From: Henriciella mobilis
Lineage (GTDB): Bacteria > Pseudomonadota > Alphaproteobacteria > Caulobacterales > Hyphomonadaceae
Length of the DNA: 56,733 nucleotides
NCBI RefSeq assembly: GCF_003576315.1
Contig: NZ_QWFZ01000013.1
Coordinates: 1 to 56,733 of the forward strand
Direction: 5' to 3'
Below are positions 1 to 7,002 of the stretch, one piece after another. The notes under the pieces are model-generated. The model saw only the letters and a list, made by a program, of their open reading frames with translations, made no database searches and had not been told where the DNA came from. Each line of letters opens with the position of its first letter. The first letter of the stretch is position 1. The translations under genes were made by a program, and so were the position numbers.

Positions 1-5
1 TCAAC

Positions 6-38
6 AAAAAAGGGCCGCTCCCGGAGGAACGGCCCTTG
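6..38 (-). terminator. tuf intrinsic terminator
   Basis: On the - strand a GGGCCG/CGGCCC stem (plus-strand 12-17 and 30-35) has a partly paired 12-nt interior and is followed by a run of six U. It lies about 50 nt after the tuf stop codon. The same hairpin recurs at 55461-55493. Confidence 0.85.
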
Positions 39-85
39 ATGTCTTGTGTCAGCCCCTTGCGGGGCGACAAGCACCTGTCCGATGC

Positions 86-1276
86 TTATTCCTTGACCGC
101 CGAGACGACGCCGGCGCCGACGGTGCGGCCGCCTTCGCGGATGGCGAAGCGCAGGCCCTGGTCCATTGCGATCGGCGTGATCAGCTCGACGTCCATCTTC
201 ACGTTGTCGCCCGGCAGGACCATTTCCTTGTCTGCCGGAAGCGTGACAACACCCGTCACGTCCGTGGTCCGGAAGTAGAATTGCGGACGATAGTTCGTGA
301 AGAACGGCGTGTGACGGCCACCCTCTTCCTTGGTCAGGATGTAGGCCTCGGCCTCGAACTTCGCGTGCGGCGTGATCGAGCCCGGCTTGCAGAGAACCTG
401 GCCGCGCTCGACGCCCTCACGGTCGATACCGCGGATCAGCGCGCCAATGTTGTCGCCAGCCTGGCCCTGGTCGAGCAGCTTGCGGAACATCTCCACACCG
501 GTCACCGTCGTCTTCTGCGTCGGGCGGATGCCGACGATCTCGACTTCCTCGCCAACCTTGATGACGCCCGTCTCGACACGGCCGGTCACAACCGTACCGC
601 GACCGGAGATCGAGAACACGTCCTCGACCGGCATCAGGAACGGCTTGTCCAGCGGACGCTCAGGGGTCGGGATGTACTCGTCGACCGCTTCCATCAGCTC
701 CAGGATCTTCTTCTTGCCGATCTCTTCGTCACGGCCTTCGACAGCCGCCAGCGCCGAACCGGCAATGATCGGAATGTCGTCGCCCGGGAAGTCATAGGAA
801 GACAGAAGTTCGCGAACTTCCATCTCGACCAGCTCGAGCAGCTCCTCGTCATCGACCTGGTCGACCTTGTTCAGGAACACGACCAGCGCCGGAACGCCAA
901 CCTGGCGGGCCAGCAGGATGTGCTCGCGCGTCTGCGGCATCGGGCCGTCAGCCGCGTTCACAACCAGGATCGCGCCGTCCATCTGCGCCGCACCCGTGAT
1001 CATGTTCTTCACATAGTCCGCGTGGCCGGGGCAGTCGACGTGCGCATAGTGGCGCTTGTCGGTCTCATACTCAACGTGCGCGGTGTTGATCGTGATCCCG
1101 CGGGCCTTCTCTTCAGGCGCGTTGTCGATGTCCGCATAGGACTTCGCCGCACCACCATAAACTTCCGCCAGCGTCATCGTGATCGCCGCCGTCAGCGTCG
1201 TCTTGCCGTGGTCCACGTGCCCAATCGTACCAATGTTCACGTGAGGCTTGTTGCGCTCAAACTTTGCCTTGGCCAT
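86..1276 (-). CDS. tuf: elongation factor Tu (left copy)
   Basis: EF-Tu carries aminoacyl-tRNA to the ribosomal A site as a GTP complex in the cytoplasm. The 396-residue product is full length. It shows the P-loop GHVDHGKT near residues 18-25, switch [10 protein letters not shown] near 80-87 and the NKVD base-recognition motif near 135-138, followed by the two beta-barrel domains. The ATG has a clear GAGGAA ribosome site 6-7 nt upstream. The protein is identical to the second copy at 55541-56731. Its neighbours are pgl-pgi (divergent), not fusA or rpsJ, so this is the stand-alone type of tuf copy. Identical sequence down to the terminator suggests gene conversion, or an assembly-shared repeat. 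Confidence 0.98.
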   Translation of the reverse strand: MAKAKFERNKPHVNIGTIGHVDHGKTTLTAAITMTLAEVYGGAAKSYADIDNAPEEKARGITINTAHVEYETDKRHYAHVDCPGHADYVKNMITGAAQMDGAILVVNAADGPMPQTREHILLARQVGVPALVVFLNKVDQVDDEELLELVEMEVRELLSSYDFPGDDIPIIAGSALAAVEGRDEEIGKKKILELMEAVDEYIPTPERPLDKPFLMPVEDVFSISGRGTVVTGRVETGVIKVGEEVEIVGIRPTQKTTVTGVEMFRKLLDQGQAGDNIGALIRGIDREGVERGQVLCKPGSITPHAKFEAEAYILTKEEGGRHTPFFTNYRPQFYFRTTDVTGVVTLPADKEMVLPGDNVKMDVELITPIAMDQGLRFAIREGGRTVGAGVVSAVKE

Positions 1277-1368
1277 TTATGGCTTCCTCTTAACTGTTTG
1301 CAGTCCGGCCCGCCGGACAGTTCGTGGGTTTCCCATACAGCGGGCCTTTGATTCCCGTTGAAGCGGGC

Positions 1369-1397
1369 GACATACACACGCGCGCGCGTGCTTTCAA
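1369..1397 (-). promoter_or_regulatory. candidate sigma-70 promoter of the left tuf gene
   Basis: Read on the - strand there is TTGAAA (1397-1392), a 17-bp spacer and TATGTC (1374-1369), about 95 nt upstream of the tuf ATG. The spacer is an unbroken alternating purine-pyrimidine tract, mostly CG steps, part of a 21-bp alternating run at 1371-1391. Spacing is ideal and both boxes are reasonable. No other promoter-like pair was seen between tuf and pgl on this strand. Confidence 0.5.
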
Positions 1398-1474
1398 GCG
1401 TCCATCGCAATTCGCACGCACAAGAGCCCGCCTCGCACTTGACAGCAGGCACTGCCGCGTGTCCCTGCAACCTC

Positions 1475-2179
1475 ATGACAAGTGCAGCAGAATTTCACGC
1501 TTTCGGCACGAAGGAGACCTTCGAGACCGAAGCCGCAGACTGGATTGAAGCCCGCCTTGAGGACGCCCTGTCCCGGCGCGGGAAGGCCACCCTCTTCTGC
1601 TCCGGCGGCTCCACGCCGGGCCCAATTTACGAAGCACTTTCCGGGCTGAACCTCGATTGGGAACACGTGACGATCGGACTGGCTGATGAGCGCTGGGTCG
1701 ATGAAACCCATGAAGCGTCCAATGCGGCGCTCGTCCGCCGGACCTTGCTGAAAGACAAGGCCGAAGCGGCGACCTTCCTGCCCATGAAGACCGAGGACAA
1801 CAGCGCATTCGGCGCTGAAGCAGCGCTCGAGCGCACCTATGGCGAGGCGGCCGGCGTCATCGACGTCCTGGTGCTCGGCATGGGTGAGGACGGCCACACC
1901 TTGTCCTGGTTTGCCAACGCCAAAGGGCTCGGCGCGGCCACAGATCCGGGCAATATGCTCTCAGTCGCCGCCATCGACGCGCCAAAGTCGAAAGTGACCG
2001 GTGAAATCACCGAGCGCATGACGCTCACCTATCCCGTCGTAGGCAAGGCGCGGAACATCCTGCTCCTGATGTCGGGGGACAAGAAGAAATCCGTCTTCGA
2101 GGCCGCCAATCCCGAGCATCCTGTTTCCCTGATGCGCCGCGCCGCCGGCAAGGCCCTGACGGTCTTCTACCGTTCCTGA
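1475..2179 (+). CDS. pgl: 6-phosphogluconolactonase
   Basis: This enzyme hydrolyses 6-phosphoglucono-delta-lactone to 6-phosphogluconate, feeding the pentose phosphate or Entner-Doudoroff route. The 234-residue protein fits the DevB/Pgl family: CSGGSTP near the N terminus (sugar-phosphate loop), LADERWV in the middle, and GMGEDGHT, the family signature. The start is set at the ATG that begins MTSAAEF. The reading frame stays open upstream, but that part has no family similarity. No good Shine-Dalgarno sequence precedes the ATG, so the message may be leaderless or weakly translated. pgi follows 26 nt later in the same direction, so the two probably form an operon. Confidence 0.93.
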   Translation: MTSAAEFHAFGTKETFETEAADWIEARLEDALSRRGKATLFCSGGSTPGPIYEALSGLNLDWEHVTIGLADERWVDETHEASNAALVRRTLLKDKAEAATFLPMKTEDNSAFGAEAALERTYGEAAGVIDVLVLGMGEDGHTLSWFANAKGLGAATDPGNMLSVAAIDAPKSKVTGEITERMTLTYPVVGKARNILLLMSGDKKKSVFEAANPEHPVSLMRRAAGKALTVFYRS

Positions 2180-2205
2180 CACACGTTCCAAAGGCAGGCC
2201 ATTCA

Positions 2206-3753
2206 ATGTCACTCAAGCACCATGCAGACCGGCTGAAAGCCGAATCCTTCGAAACCCTTGTGAAAGCCCGGGCCGGCAAAGCCATGGTCAGCGCGCCCGG
2301 CTGGCAGGCTGACCTGTCGAGACATTACCTCGATGAGGCCGCCGAAACCGAACTGGCAAAGGCGGCTGCAGAAAAGGATTTGGGCGGAGCAATCGAGAGG
2401 CTGTTCGCGGGCGAGACGGTGAACCCGTCTGAGGGCCGCGCGGCACTGCACTGGGCGCTGCGCGCAAAAGCGCCGGCCTTCGAGGCGGCCAGCGCGGTTC
2501 GGGATTCGGTGAAGACTGCCGACGCCTTCGCCGCCAGGATCGCCGACGGTCATGCGACCACACCCTCCGGCAAACCCTTCTCGGCCATTGTCCATATCGG
2601 CATTGGCGGGTCAGATTTCGGCCCGCGTCTCGTCGCCGACGCGTTTCATGACCAGCGGCTGCCGAAGCTGGAGCTTCGCTATTGCGCCAATCTCGATCCG
2701 CTGGATCTCGACCTCGCGCTGGAGGGCCTCGATCCAACGCGCACGCTGATTGTCGGCGTGTCCAAATCATTCGGCACGGAGGAGACGCTCTACAACCTGT
2801 CGCGGGCGCGCGCGTGGGTGAAAGCGGCGGTCGGCGACAAGTGGGCCCATCACTTCGTCCTGGTCACGGCCAATCCGCCGCGTGCGATAGCCTGGCTGGG
2901 CACCGATGACGGCACCATTCTTGACCTTCCTGAAACAGTTGGCGGACGTTTCTCGATCTGGTCGGCCGGCTCGGTCGCCTGCTCGATCGCCCTGGAATCC
3001 GATGTCATGGATGCGTTCCGTGCTGGCGCAGCCGACATGGACGCGCATGTCCAGACAGCGCCAATGGGCGAAAACCTCGCCATCCGCCTCGCGCTACTCG
3101 ACTATTGGAACAGCTCTTTCATGGGGTTCGGGGCGCGAGCGCTACTCGCCTATTCACGGCGCCTGAAACTTCTGCCGGCGTACCTGCAGCAGCTGGAAAT
3201 GGAATCAAACGGCAAATCTGTGGGACCAGACGGCGAATCCGTCGGGATGGAAACCGCTCCGCTTCTCTGGGGCGGCGAAGGCACGATTGGCCAGCATTCC
3301 TACCATCAATGGCTCCACCAGAGCCCGGCCATCATGCCGACGGAGTTCGTATTGGCGCCGGGCGCAACAGATGATGCCGAAGGGGTCACCGGCCTGACGG
3401 CGCATGCGCTTGCACAGGCTGAAGTGCTGGCCAATGGCCGCACCCTCGAAGAAGTACGCGCCGAAGAGCCGGAGCTACCGATCGAAATCGCCGCGCAAAA
3501 GGTTCATGCCGGTGGTCGTCCGTCGACCTTCCTGCATGCCCCATCGCTGGATCCCTACCGGCTCGGCAGCCTGATCGCACTGTTCGAGCACCGAACATAC
3601 CTTGCGGGCATCCTTTGGGGCGTGAACAGCTTCGACCAGTGGGGCGTAGAACGCGGCAAGACCATGGCCGGCCGCCTCAAGACCGCCCTTTCCGGCGGCG
3701 AAAAGGCCGACGATCCCGTAACCGCTTCGCTGATTGCCCACCTCAACGACTAG
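2206..3753 (+). CDS. pgi: glucose-6-phosphate isomerase
   Basis: Pgi interconverts glucose 6-phosphate and fructose 6-phosphate. The 515-residue length suits the bacterial family. It has the IGIGGSDFGP substrate-binding loop, the SKSFGTEET phosphate-binding motif, a GGRFSIWSAG-type block matching the first family signature, and GANSFDQWGVE-like residues (here GVNSFDQWGVE) near the C terminus with the catalytic region preserved. An AAAGGCAGG-type ribosome site precedes the ATG. It is co-directional with pgl 26 nt upstream and ends before a bidirectional terminator shared with nusG. Confidence 0.97.
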   Translation: MSLKHHADRLKAESFETLVKARAGKAMVSAPGWQADLSRHYLDEAAETELAKAAAEKDLGGAIERLFAGETVNPSEGRAALHWALRAKAPAFEAASAVRDSVKTADAFAARIADGHATTPSGKPFSAIVHIGIGGSDFGPRLVADAFHDQRLPKLELRYCANLDPLDLDLALEGLDPTRTLIVGVSKSFGTEETLYNLSRARAWVKAAVGDKWAHHFVLVTANPPRAIAWLGTDDGTILDLPETVGGRFSIWSAGSVACSIALESDVMDAFRAGAADMDAHVQTAPMGENLAIRLALLDYWNSSFMGFGARALLAYSRRLKLLPAYLQQLEMESNGKSVGPDGESVGMETAPLLWGGEGTIGQHSYHQWLHQSPAIMPTEFVLAPGATDDAEGVTGLTAHALAQAEVLANGRTLEEVRAEEPELPIEIAAQKVHAGGRPSTFLHAPSLDPYRLGSLIALFEHRTYLAGILWGVNSFDQWGVERGKTMAGRLKTALSGGEKADDPVTASLIAHLND

Positions 3754-3788
3754 ATGACTTAGCCGCCCGCTGCGCCGGGCCAGCAACT

Positions 3789-3821
3789 AAAAAAAACCCG
3801 GCCACGCTCATGGCCGGGTTT
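3789..3821. terminator. bidirectional terminator between pgi and nusG
   Basis: A perfect 10-bp stem AACCCGGCCA/TGGCCGGGTT (3795-3804, 3811-3820) has a 6-nt loop. The A-run before it gives a strong U-tract for - strand transcripts from secE-nusG. The + strand side has only TTT, so it is weaker for pgl-pgi. Confidence 0.88.
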
Positions 3822-3852
3822 CCTGTTGGGATGGCGAGCCTCGCAGCGGGCC

Positions 3853-4398
3853 TTAACTGATCTTGTCGACCTGCGTGAAGTCGAGATCGACCGGCGTGGC
3901 GCGGCCAAAAATCGAAACAGACACTTTCAGGCGGCCATTGGCTTCGTCGATTTCCTCGACGCCGCCTTCGAAGCCCTGGAAAGCGCCTTCATTGACCCGG
4001 ACCTGCTCACCGATCTCGAAGGAGACTTGCGGACGGGCGCGCTCGGATGCCGGCTCGTCAGCGGTGCCCAGAATGCGGTCAACCTCGCGCTGCGGGACCG
4101 GCAGCGGACGCTTGCCGCCTTCTGCACCAAGAAAGCCTGAAACTTTCGGCGTGTCGCGCACAAGGTGGTAAACATCGTCCGTCAGCTCGGCCTTCAGCAG
4201 CACGTAGCCGGGAAAGTAGCGCTTTTCCACGGTCTTCTTCTTGCCGCGGACGACTTCGACAACCTCTTCAGTCGGGACTTCGATCTCTTCGATCAGTCCG
4301 GACAGGTTCTTCAGGTCAGCCTGATCGCGGATGGCCTGGGCGACCTTCTTTTCGAAGTTCGAATAAGCGTGAACGATATACCATTTGGCCTCGGCCAT
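3853..4398 (-). CDS. nusG: transcription elongation/antitermination factor NusG
   Basis: NusG binds the RNA polymerase clamp, raises processivity and couples transcription to Rho or the ribosome. The 181-residue protein begins with the typical WYIVHAYSNFE core of the NGN domain, has KRYFPGYVLL in the middle, and ends with a KOW domain starting near residue 125 (GEQVRVNEGAFQGFEG). It lies 23 nt after secE. In many bacteria rplK-rplA follow nusG. Here transcription ends in a terminator and the next gene is the convergent pgi, so the usual link to the L11 operon is broken. Confidence 0.97.
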   Translation of the reverse strand: MAEAKWYIVHAYSNFEKKVAQAIRDQADLKNLSGLIEEIEVPTEEVVEVVRGKKKTVEKRYFPGYVLLKAELTDDVYHLVRDTPKVSGFLGAEGGKRPLPVPQREVDRILGTADEPASERARPQVSFEIGEQVRVNEGAFQGFEGGVEEIDEANGRLKVSVSIFGRATPVDLDFTQVDKIS

Positions 4399-4421
4399 GT
4401 GCGTGGCACTCCTTGAATATT

Positions 4422-4637
4422 TTATGCGCCCAGACCGGTGAGCATGCGGATCAGCACGCCGATGATCTGGTCAGCCATGAACAGGAAAAGCGCGACAAGG
4501 ATCGACATGATCACGACCATGATCGTCGCCTGTATAGTCTCGCTCGGCGAGGTCCAGGTGACCTTGCGGCCTTCTGCCTCGACCTGACGTACAAACGTCA
4601 CCGGGTCCACGCTTTTTTTCTTGTCCTTATCGGCCAT
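4422..4637 (-). CDS. secE: preprotein translocase subunit SecE
   Basis: SecE clamps SecY in the SecYEG channel of the inner membrane. The 71-residue protein is the short, single-span type. It has a charged N terminus (ADKDKKKS), the conserved amphipathic stretch FVRQVEAEGRKVTW, and one hydrophobic helix over about residues 39-65. The ATG at 4637 is preferred over a TTG one codon earlier, because it has AGGA 9 nt upstream. No tRNA-Trp or tuf gene lies upstream, unlike the arrangement in many bacteria. Confidence 0.95.
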   Translation of the reverse strand: MADKDKKKSVDPVTFVRQVEAEGRKVTWTSPSETIQATIMVVIMSILVALFLFMADQIIGVLIRMLTGLGA

Positions 4638-4661
4638 CAAACGATTCCTGAAAGTCGGGGG

Positions 4662-4690
4662 TGTGTATCGGCCTTAGCCCTATCCGGCAA
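4662..4690 (-). promoter_or_regulatory. candidate sigma-70 promoter for secE-nusG
   Basis: On the - strand TTGCCG (4690-4685), a 17-bp spacer and TACACA (4667-4662) lie 25 nt upstream of the secE ATG. This matches the alphaproteobacterial TTGAC-type -35 in five of six positions. It is the only plausible pair I found in the secE upstream gap. The rest of 4638-4769 shows nothing else. Confidence 0.45.
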
Positions 4691-4769
4691 CGCCATACTC
4701 CGCATTGGTCTCAATGTGAAGTCATGTGGGTGCAGGAAGTCCGGGCAACAAGCAGTTTATCGCGCAGCA

Positions 4770-5648
4770 TCAGTGGCCTGACCATTCCCGGCCGGCAAGG
4801 CCCGGCGTTTCGACCTGCAGCGCAAACAGGCTGCCCGCAAAGGGCTGGGCGTCCATCTGCCAGGCCGTCAGCCCGGTCCGGGCGGTGGTCACATAAAGGG
4901 TTTTCAGGTCCTTGCCGCCGAAGCAGCAGCCGGTCGGACGCGAGGTGGGCAGCTTGACGATCCGATCAACGGCCCCGTCCGGCCGGTAGCGCACCAGGCG
5001 GCTGCCATCCCACTCGGCATTCCAGAGGCAGCCCTCTTCATCAATGGCCGATCCATCGGGATAGCCCGCCCCGGCGCTCGTCGTCGCGAAAACACGCCGG
5101 TTTGACAAGGTTCGCGTATCTTCATGGTCAAAGGCCATGATTTCCTGCTCGGTGACGTCGCAGGTATAGAAAGTCTGCCCATCCGGCGAGAAGCACACAG
5201 AAGACGGAATAATCACGCGCGGCGCGTTCAGCGGTTCGATCGCCCGGTCCGGGGCGAGCCGGTACCAGGCGCTCTTCGCATCAGCCTCGTCGCCATCCAT
5301 GGTGGCAAACCAGAAGCTGTTGTCGGGCGCCACGCCGCCGCAGTTGATCTTGTTGCCCTCCGGCTCCCCCTCCAGTGTGATGAGGCGCGTATACTCTTCC
5401 GTCGACGGGTCGAAGAAGCCAAGCTCGAGATCCCCGGCCATCAGCAATTCGCCTTGCGAAAGGGTTATGACACTGGCCTTGAGCGGCAGGTCGTATCGCC
5501 GGGCATTGGTGGTCTTCGGGTTGTAGCGGTGAAGCTTGGCGCGCTTGGGGTCGACCCACCAGAGCAGACCCTCGCTCGGGCTCCACACGGGGCTCTGGCC
5601 CAAGAGGCAACTTGTTGGCGCAACGCACTGTGGCTCGTAAAGGCTCAT
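4770..5648 (-). CDS. SMP-30/gluconolactonase/LRE-family protein with altered metal-site residues
   Basis: The 292-residue protein is a six-bladed beta-propeller of the SMP-30/gluconolactonase family, whose members usually hydrolyse sugar lactones with one divalent metal. Family blocks are visible: PVWSPSEGLLWWVD near the start, INCGGVAPDNSFWFATMD, FSPDGQTFYTCDV and PDGSAIDEEGCLWNAEWDG. Two positions that normally hold metal ligands differ. The usual GEGPVW is GQSPVW, and the usual SNG before the SPDG block is PSSV; the third ligand (Asp of PDG) is kept. Catalysis by the standard mechanism is therefore doubtful. The ATG at 5648 is chosen because GGAG lies 6-8 nt upstream; a GTG two codons earlier overlaps that site. 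Confidence 0.85.
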   Translation of the reverse strand: MSLYEPQCVAPTSCLLGQSPVWSPSEGLLWWVDPKRAKLHRYNPKTTNARRYDLPLKASVITLSQGELLMAGDLELGFFDPSTEEYTRLITLEGEPEGNKINCGGVAPDNSFWFATMDGDEADAKSAWYRLAPDRAIEPLNAPRVIIPSSVCFSPDGQTFYTCDVTEQEIMAFDHEDTRTLSNRRVFATTSAGAGYPDGSAIDEEGCLWNAEWDGSRLVRYRPDGAVDRIVKLPTSRPTGCCFGGKDLKTLYVTTARTGLTAWQMDAQPFAGSLFALQVETPGLAGREWSGH

Positions 5649-5679
5649 CCACACTCCATAAGGCGCGATGCCCGACAGT

Positions 5680-5708
5680 AAAAGCCGGTCCCCTGCGGAC
5701 CGGCTTTT
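5680..5708. terminator. bidirectional terminator
   Basis: A perfect 12-bp stem AAAAGCCGGTCC/GGACCGGCTTTT has a 5-nt loop (5692-5696). It sits between the Pmp3-like gene (- strand, ends 5785) and the SMP-30 gene start, so its evident job is to end the DUF1328-pmp3 transcript and insulate the SMP-30 gene. Confidence 0.85.
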
Positions 5709-5784
5709 GCCCTAAGTCGATTTCGTCATCAATTGATGAAATTTCCTGCGCCCGCACATCCTGAGGCGAAGCGATCAGCCCGCA

Positions 5785-5979
5785 CTAGGGCGCCGGGCGC
5801 GCCGCAAGCCAGACGGCATGCACCAGACCCGGCACATAACCGAGGATGGTCAGCAGGATGTTGATGAGGAATTGCGTCCCGATCCCGCGCGACAGCGCCA
5901 CACCGAGCGGCGGCAGGAGGATCGAGAGAAGGATAACAAGTATGCTGCCCGAAGCGGGCGCTGTATCGGAAGTAGCCAT
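5785..5979 (-). CDS. YqaE/Pmp3 family small membrane protein
   Basis: This is a 64-residue protein of the Pmp3/YqaE (UPF0057) family of stress-induced hydrophobic membrane peptides. Two helices span about residues 12-30 and 34-58, with the family features LLPPLGVAL and FLINILLTILGYVPGLVHAVW. An ATG four codons earlier lacks a ribosome site, whereas GGAG lies 8 nt before 5979. It lies 77 nt downstream of the DUF1328 gene and probably shares its EcfG-type promoter. A GC-rich hairpin in the gap could lower its expression relative to the first gene. Inference: a membrane-adaptation output of the general stress response. Confidence 0.88.
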   Translation of the reverse strand: MATSDTAPASGSILVILLSILLPPLGVALSRGIGTQFLINILLTILGYVPGLVHAVWLAARPAP

Positions 5980-6002
5980 GTCTATCTCCATTGAATTGAA
6001 AT

Positions 6003-6030
6003 GGGGCGGCGCCCTTTCGACCGCCGCCCC
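6003..6030 (-). other. intercistronic hairpin between DUF1328 gene and pmp3-like gene
   Basis: A 9-bp stem GGGGCGGCG/CGCCGCCCC (6003-6011, 6022-6030) has a 10-nt loop, followed on the - strand by an A/U-rich stretch but no true U-run. It could be an attenuator or an mRNA stabiliser between the two cistrons. Confidence 0.5.
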
Positions 6031-6056
6031 AGTCTGAAACGATGTGCGTCGCTGGC

Positions 6057-6230
6057 CTACAATACGCTTCGGCCGCGCACAGCTCTCGCCACGAAGCTCA
6101 GCACGAGAAGTGCGAGGAAGACGAAGAACAGGATCTGCGCGATACTGGCAGAAGCGCCAGCGATACCGCCGAAGCCGAAGACTGCAGCGATGACTGCAAG
6201 AATGAAAAAGGTGAGTGCCCAACCAAGCAT
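6057..6230 (-). CDS. DUF1328 (YtjA-like) small membrane protein
   Basis: The 57-residue protein matches the DUF1328 pattern: [20 protein letters not shown], a glycine/alanine turn [12 protein letters not shown], a second helix [14 protein letters not shown] and a short basic tail. Members are small inner-membrane proteins often induced under stress; their function is not established. AGAAGGAG lies 7 nt before the ATG. The promoter is a perfect EcfG-type site at 6283-6308, divergent from that of the entericidin-like gene. It is first in an apparent two-gene unit with the Pmp3-like gene. Confidence 0.88.
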   Translation of the reverse strand: MLGWALTFFILAVIAAVFGFGGIAGASASIAQILFFVFLALLVLSFVARAVRGRSVL

Positions 6231-6282
6231 GATAAACTCCTTCTGAGGTATGTATGAGTCGGCCTTTCGCCGATGCTTGGTA

Positions 6283-6308
6283 AACGGCCACATGGTCTTT
6301 CGGGTTCC
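6283..6308 (-). promoter_or_regulatory. EcfG-type general stress promoter (DUF1328/pmp3-like genes)
   Basis: On the - strand GGAAC (6308-6304), 17 bp and CGTT (6286-6283) match the alphaproteobacterial EcfG/SigT consensus GGAAC-N16/17-CGTT exactly, about 50 nt upstream of the DUF1328 ATG. Its -35 is 13 bp from the -35 of the divergent + strand site. Confidence 0.85.
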
Positions 6309-6321
6309 CGAAAATATTCTT

Positions 6322-6347
6322 GGAACATTTCCCGGGGCGGCTTCGTT
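6322..6347 (+). promoter_or_regulatory. EcfG-type general stress promoter (entericidin-like gene)
   Basis: GGAAC at 6322-6326, a 17-bp spacer and CGTT at 6344-6347 match the consensus exactly, 35 nt before the ATG of the lipoprotein gene. It forms a divergent pair with the site at 6283-6308. Confidence 0.87.
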
Positions 6348-6381
6348 CAAGCAGCACTATTCATCAAGAAAGGACTTCCCC

Positions 6382-6522
6382 ATGAAGAAGAACCCGTTCC
6401 TCGTCGCTGGTCTCGGACTGCTCGCTCTGATGGCCGCTGCCTGCAACACGATTGAAGGTGCCGGCGAAGACGTCGAAGCCACCGGTGACGCAATCGACCA
6501 GGCTGCTGAAGACGCCTCCTGA
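6382..6522 (+). CDS. entericidin A/B family lipoprotein
   Basis: This 46-residue lipoprotein has a basic start (MKKNPF), a hydrophobic segment and lipobox-like MAAAC with Cys20, so the mature part is only about 27 residues. That part, CNTIEGAGEDVEATGDAI, closely resembles entericidins, stress-induced cell-envelope lipoproteins whose B form was linked to bacteriolysis in Escherichia coli. AAAGGA precedes the ATG. It is monocistronic: an EcfG-type promoter lies 35 nt upstream and a strong terminator follows at 6551-6584. Role in this organism is inferred only. Confidence 0.9.
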   Translation: MKKNPFLVAGLGLLALMAAACNTIEGAGEDVEATGDAIDQAAEDAS

Positions 6523-6550
6523 GGCATTCAGCCAGGCTAGTAGATACGAT

Positions 6551-6584
6551 GTGCGGTCTTCCTGTTGGAAGGCCGCACTTTTTT
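6551..6584 (+). terminator. terminator of the entericidin-like gene
   Basis: A 12-bp stem with one G-U pair (6551-6562 and 6567-6578) and a TGTT loop is followed by six T. It lies 28 nt after the stop codon. Confidence 0.9.
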
Positions 6585-6643
6585 GTTTGAGCGTAAGCCA
6601 AGCTGGGCCGTGGGCGGCGTGGCTCCTGACGTACCGCCTGGGT

Positions 6644-6898
6644 TCAGGCGGTTTCCGTTGGCTTTTCGGACGGGATGTAGGTCAGAAGGTAGACGGCGGG
6701 TTTTATTGATGCCCTGACGGCCTTGCGCTTGCCAATATGGAGGCAGGTCCAGATCGCCACGCAGGCCACGCTCACCATCGAAAAGACCACGTCCAGCCTG
6801 GACATGCCGCCAAGCCGGCGGAAGCTGCGTTCAAGGTCCCCGAGCGGCCCAACCGCCGGGACGTAGTGACGCTTAAGATGGGTTAACCTCTGAGCCAT
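6644..6898 (-). CDS. hypothetical small protein with one membrane segment (uncertain)
   Basis: An 84-residue reading frame starts at an ATG giving MAQRLTHLKRHY. It has a basic N-terminal half, one hydrophobic segment (DVVFSMVSVACVAIWTCLHI) and a second moderately hydrophobic stretch near the C terminus. I recognise no family. A GGAG lies 14 nt upstream, rather far. It fills the otherwise empty 6590-6940 stretch between a terminator and the next EcfG promoter, which slightly favours a real gene, but coding evidence is weak. Confidence 0.35.
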   Translation of the reverse strand: MAQRLTHLKRHYVPAVGPLGDLERSFRRLGGMSRLDVVFSMVSVACVAIWTCLHIGKRKAVRASIKPAVYLLTYIPSEKPTETA

Positions 6899-6940
6899 GC
6901 CGATCTTATACGCTCCAGTCGGCGGCAAGTTCCCGGCGTC

Positions 6941-6965
6941 GGAACGGTTTTTCTGTGGCGGCGTT
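6941..6965 (+). promoter_or_regulatory. EcfG-type general stress promoter (DUF7218-diacylglycerol kinase-phosphoesterase operon)
   Basis: GGAAC at 6941-6945, a 16-bp spacer and CGTT at 6962-6965 match the EcfG consensus exactly, 37 nt before the ATG at 7003. Confidence 0.87.
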
Positions 6966-7002
6966 AAAGTCTGCATCTAGGTTAATCTCGAAAGGCTGTT
7001 TC

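Larger units (their letters stand above)
1..1278. repeat. left copy of 1278-bp direct terminal repeat (tuf + terminator)
   Basis: Every base from 1 to 1278 that I compared matches 55456-56733 at a constant offset of 55455, including the whole tuf gene, its terminator and the last bases before the ATG. The repeat is in direct orientation and coincides with both ends of the window. This is what a sequence broken at a duplicated gene looks like. In a circular chromosome with two tuf copies, one inter-tuf arc assembled with the repeat on both sides would give exactly this. It does not by itself show a circular replicon. Confidence 0.95.

Noticed and set aside
44..1351. Long open frames opposite the tuf genes and opposite many other genes, for example 44-1351 (+), 25779-26948 (-) and 34468-35784 (-)
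   Set aside because: In GC-rich DNA the strand opposite a real gene stays open by codon bias. These frames show no domains, lie entirely across well-identified genes and lack ribosome sites.
1439..1471. TTGACA at 1439-1444 as the pgl promoter
   Set aside because: No acceptable -10 box is found at normal spacing; the partial match further on would need a 21-bp spacer.
4638..4769. tRNA-Trp gene upstream of secE
   Set aside because: No tRNA-like fold, T-loop sequence or CCA anticodon context was found on either strand.
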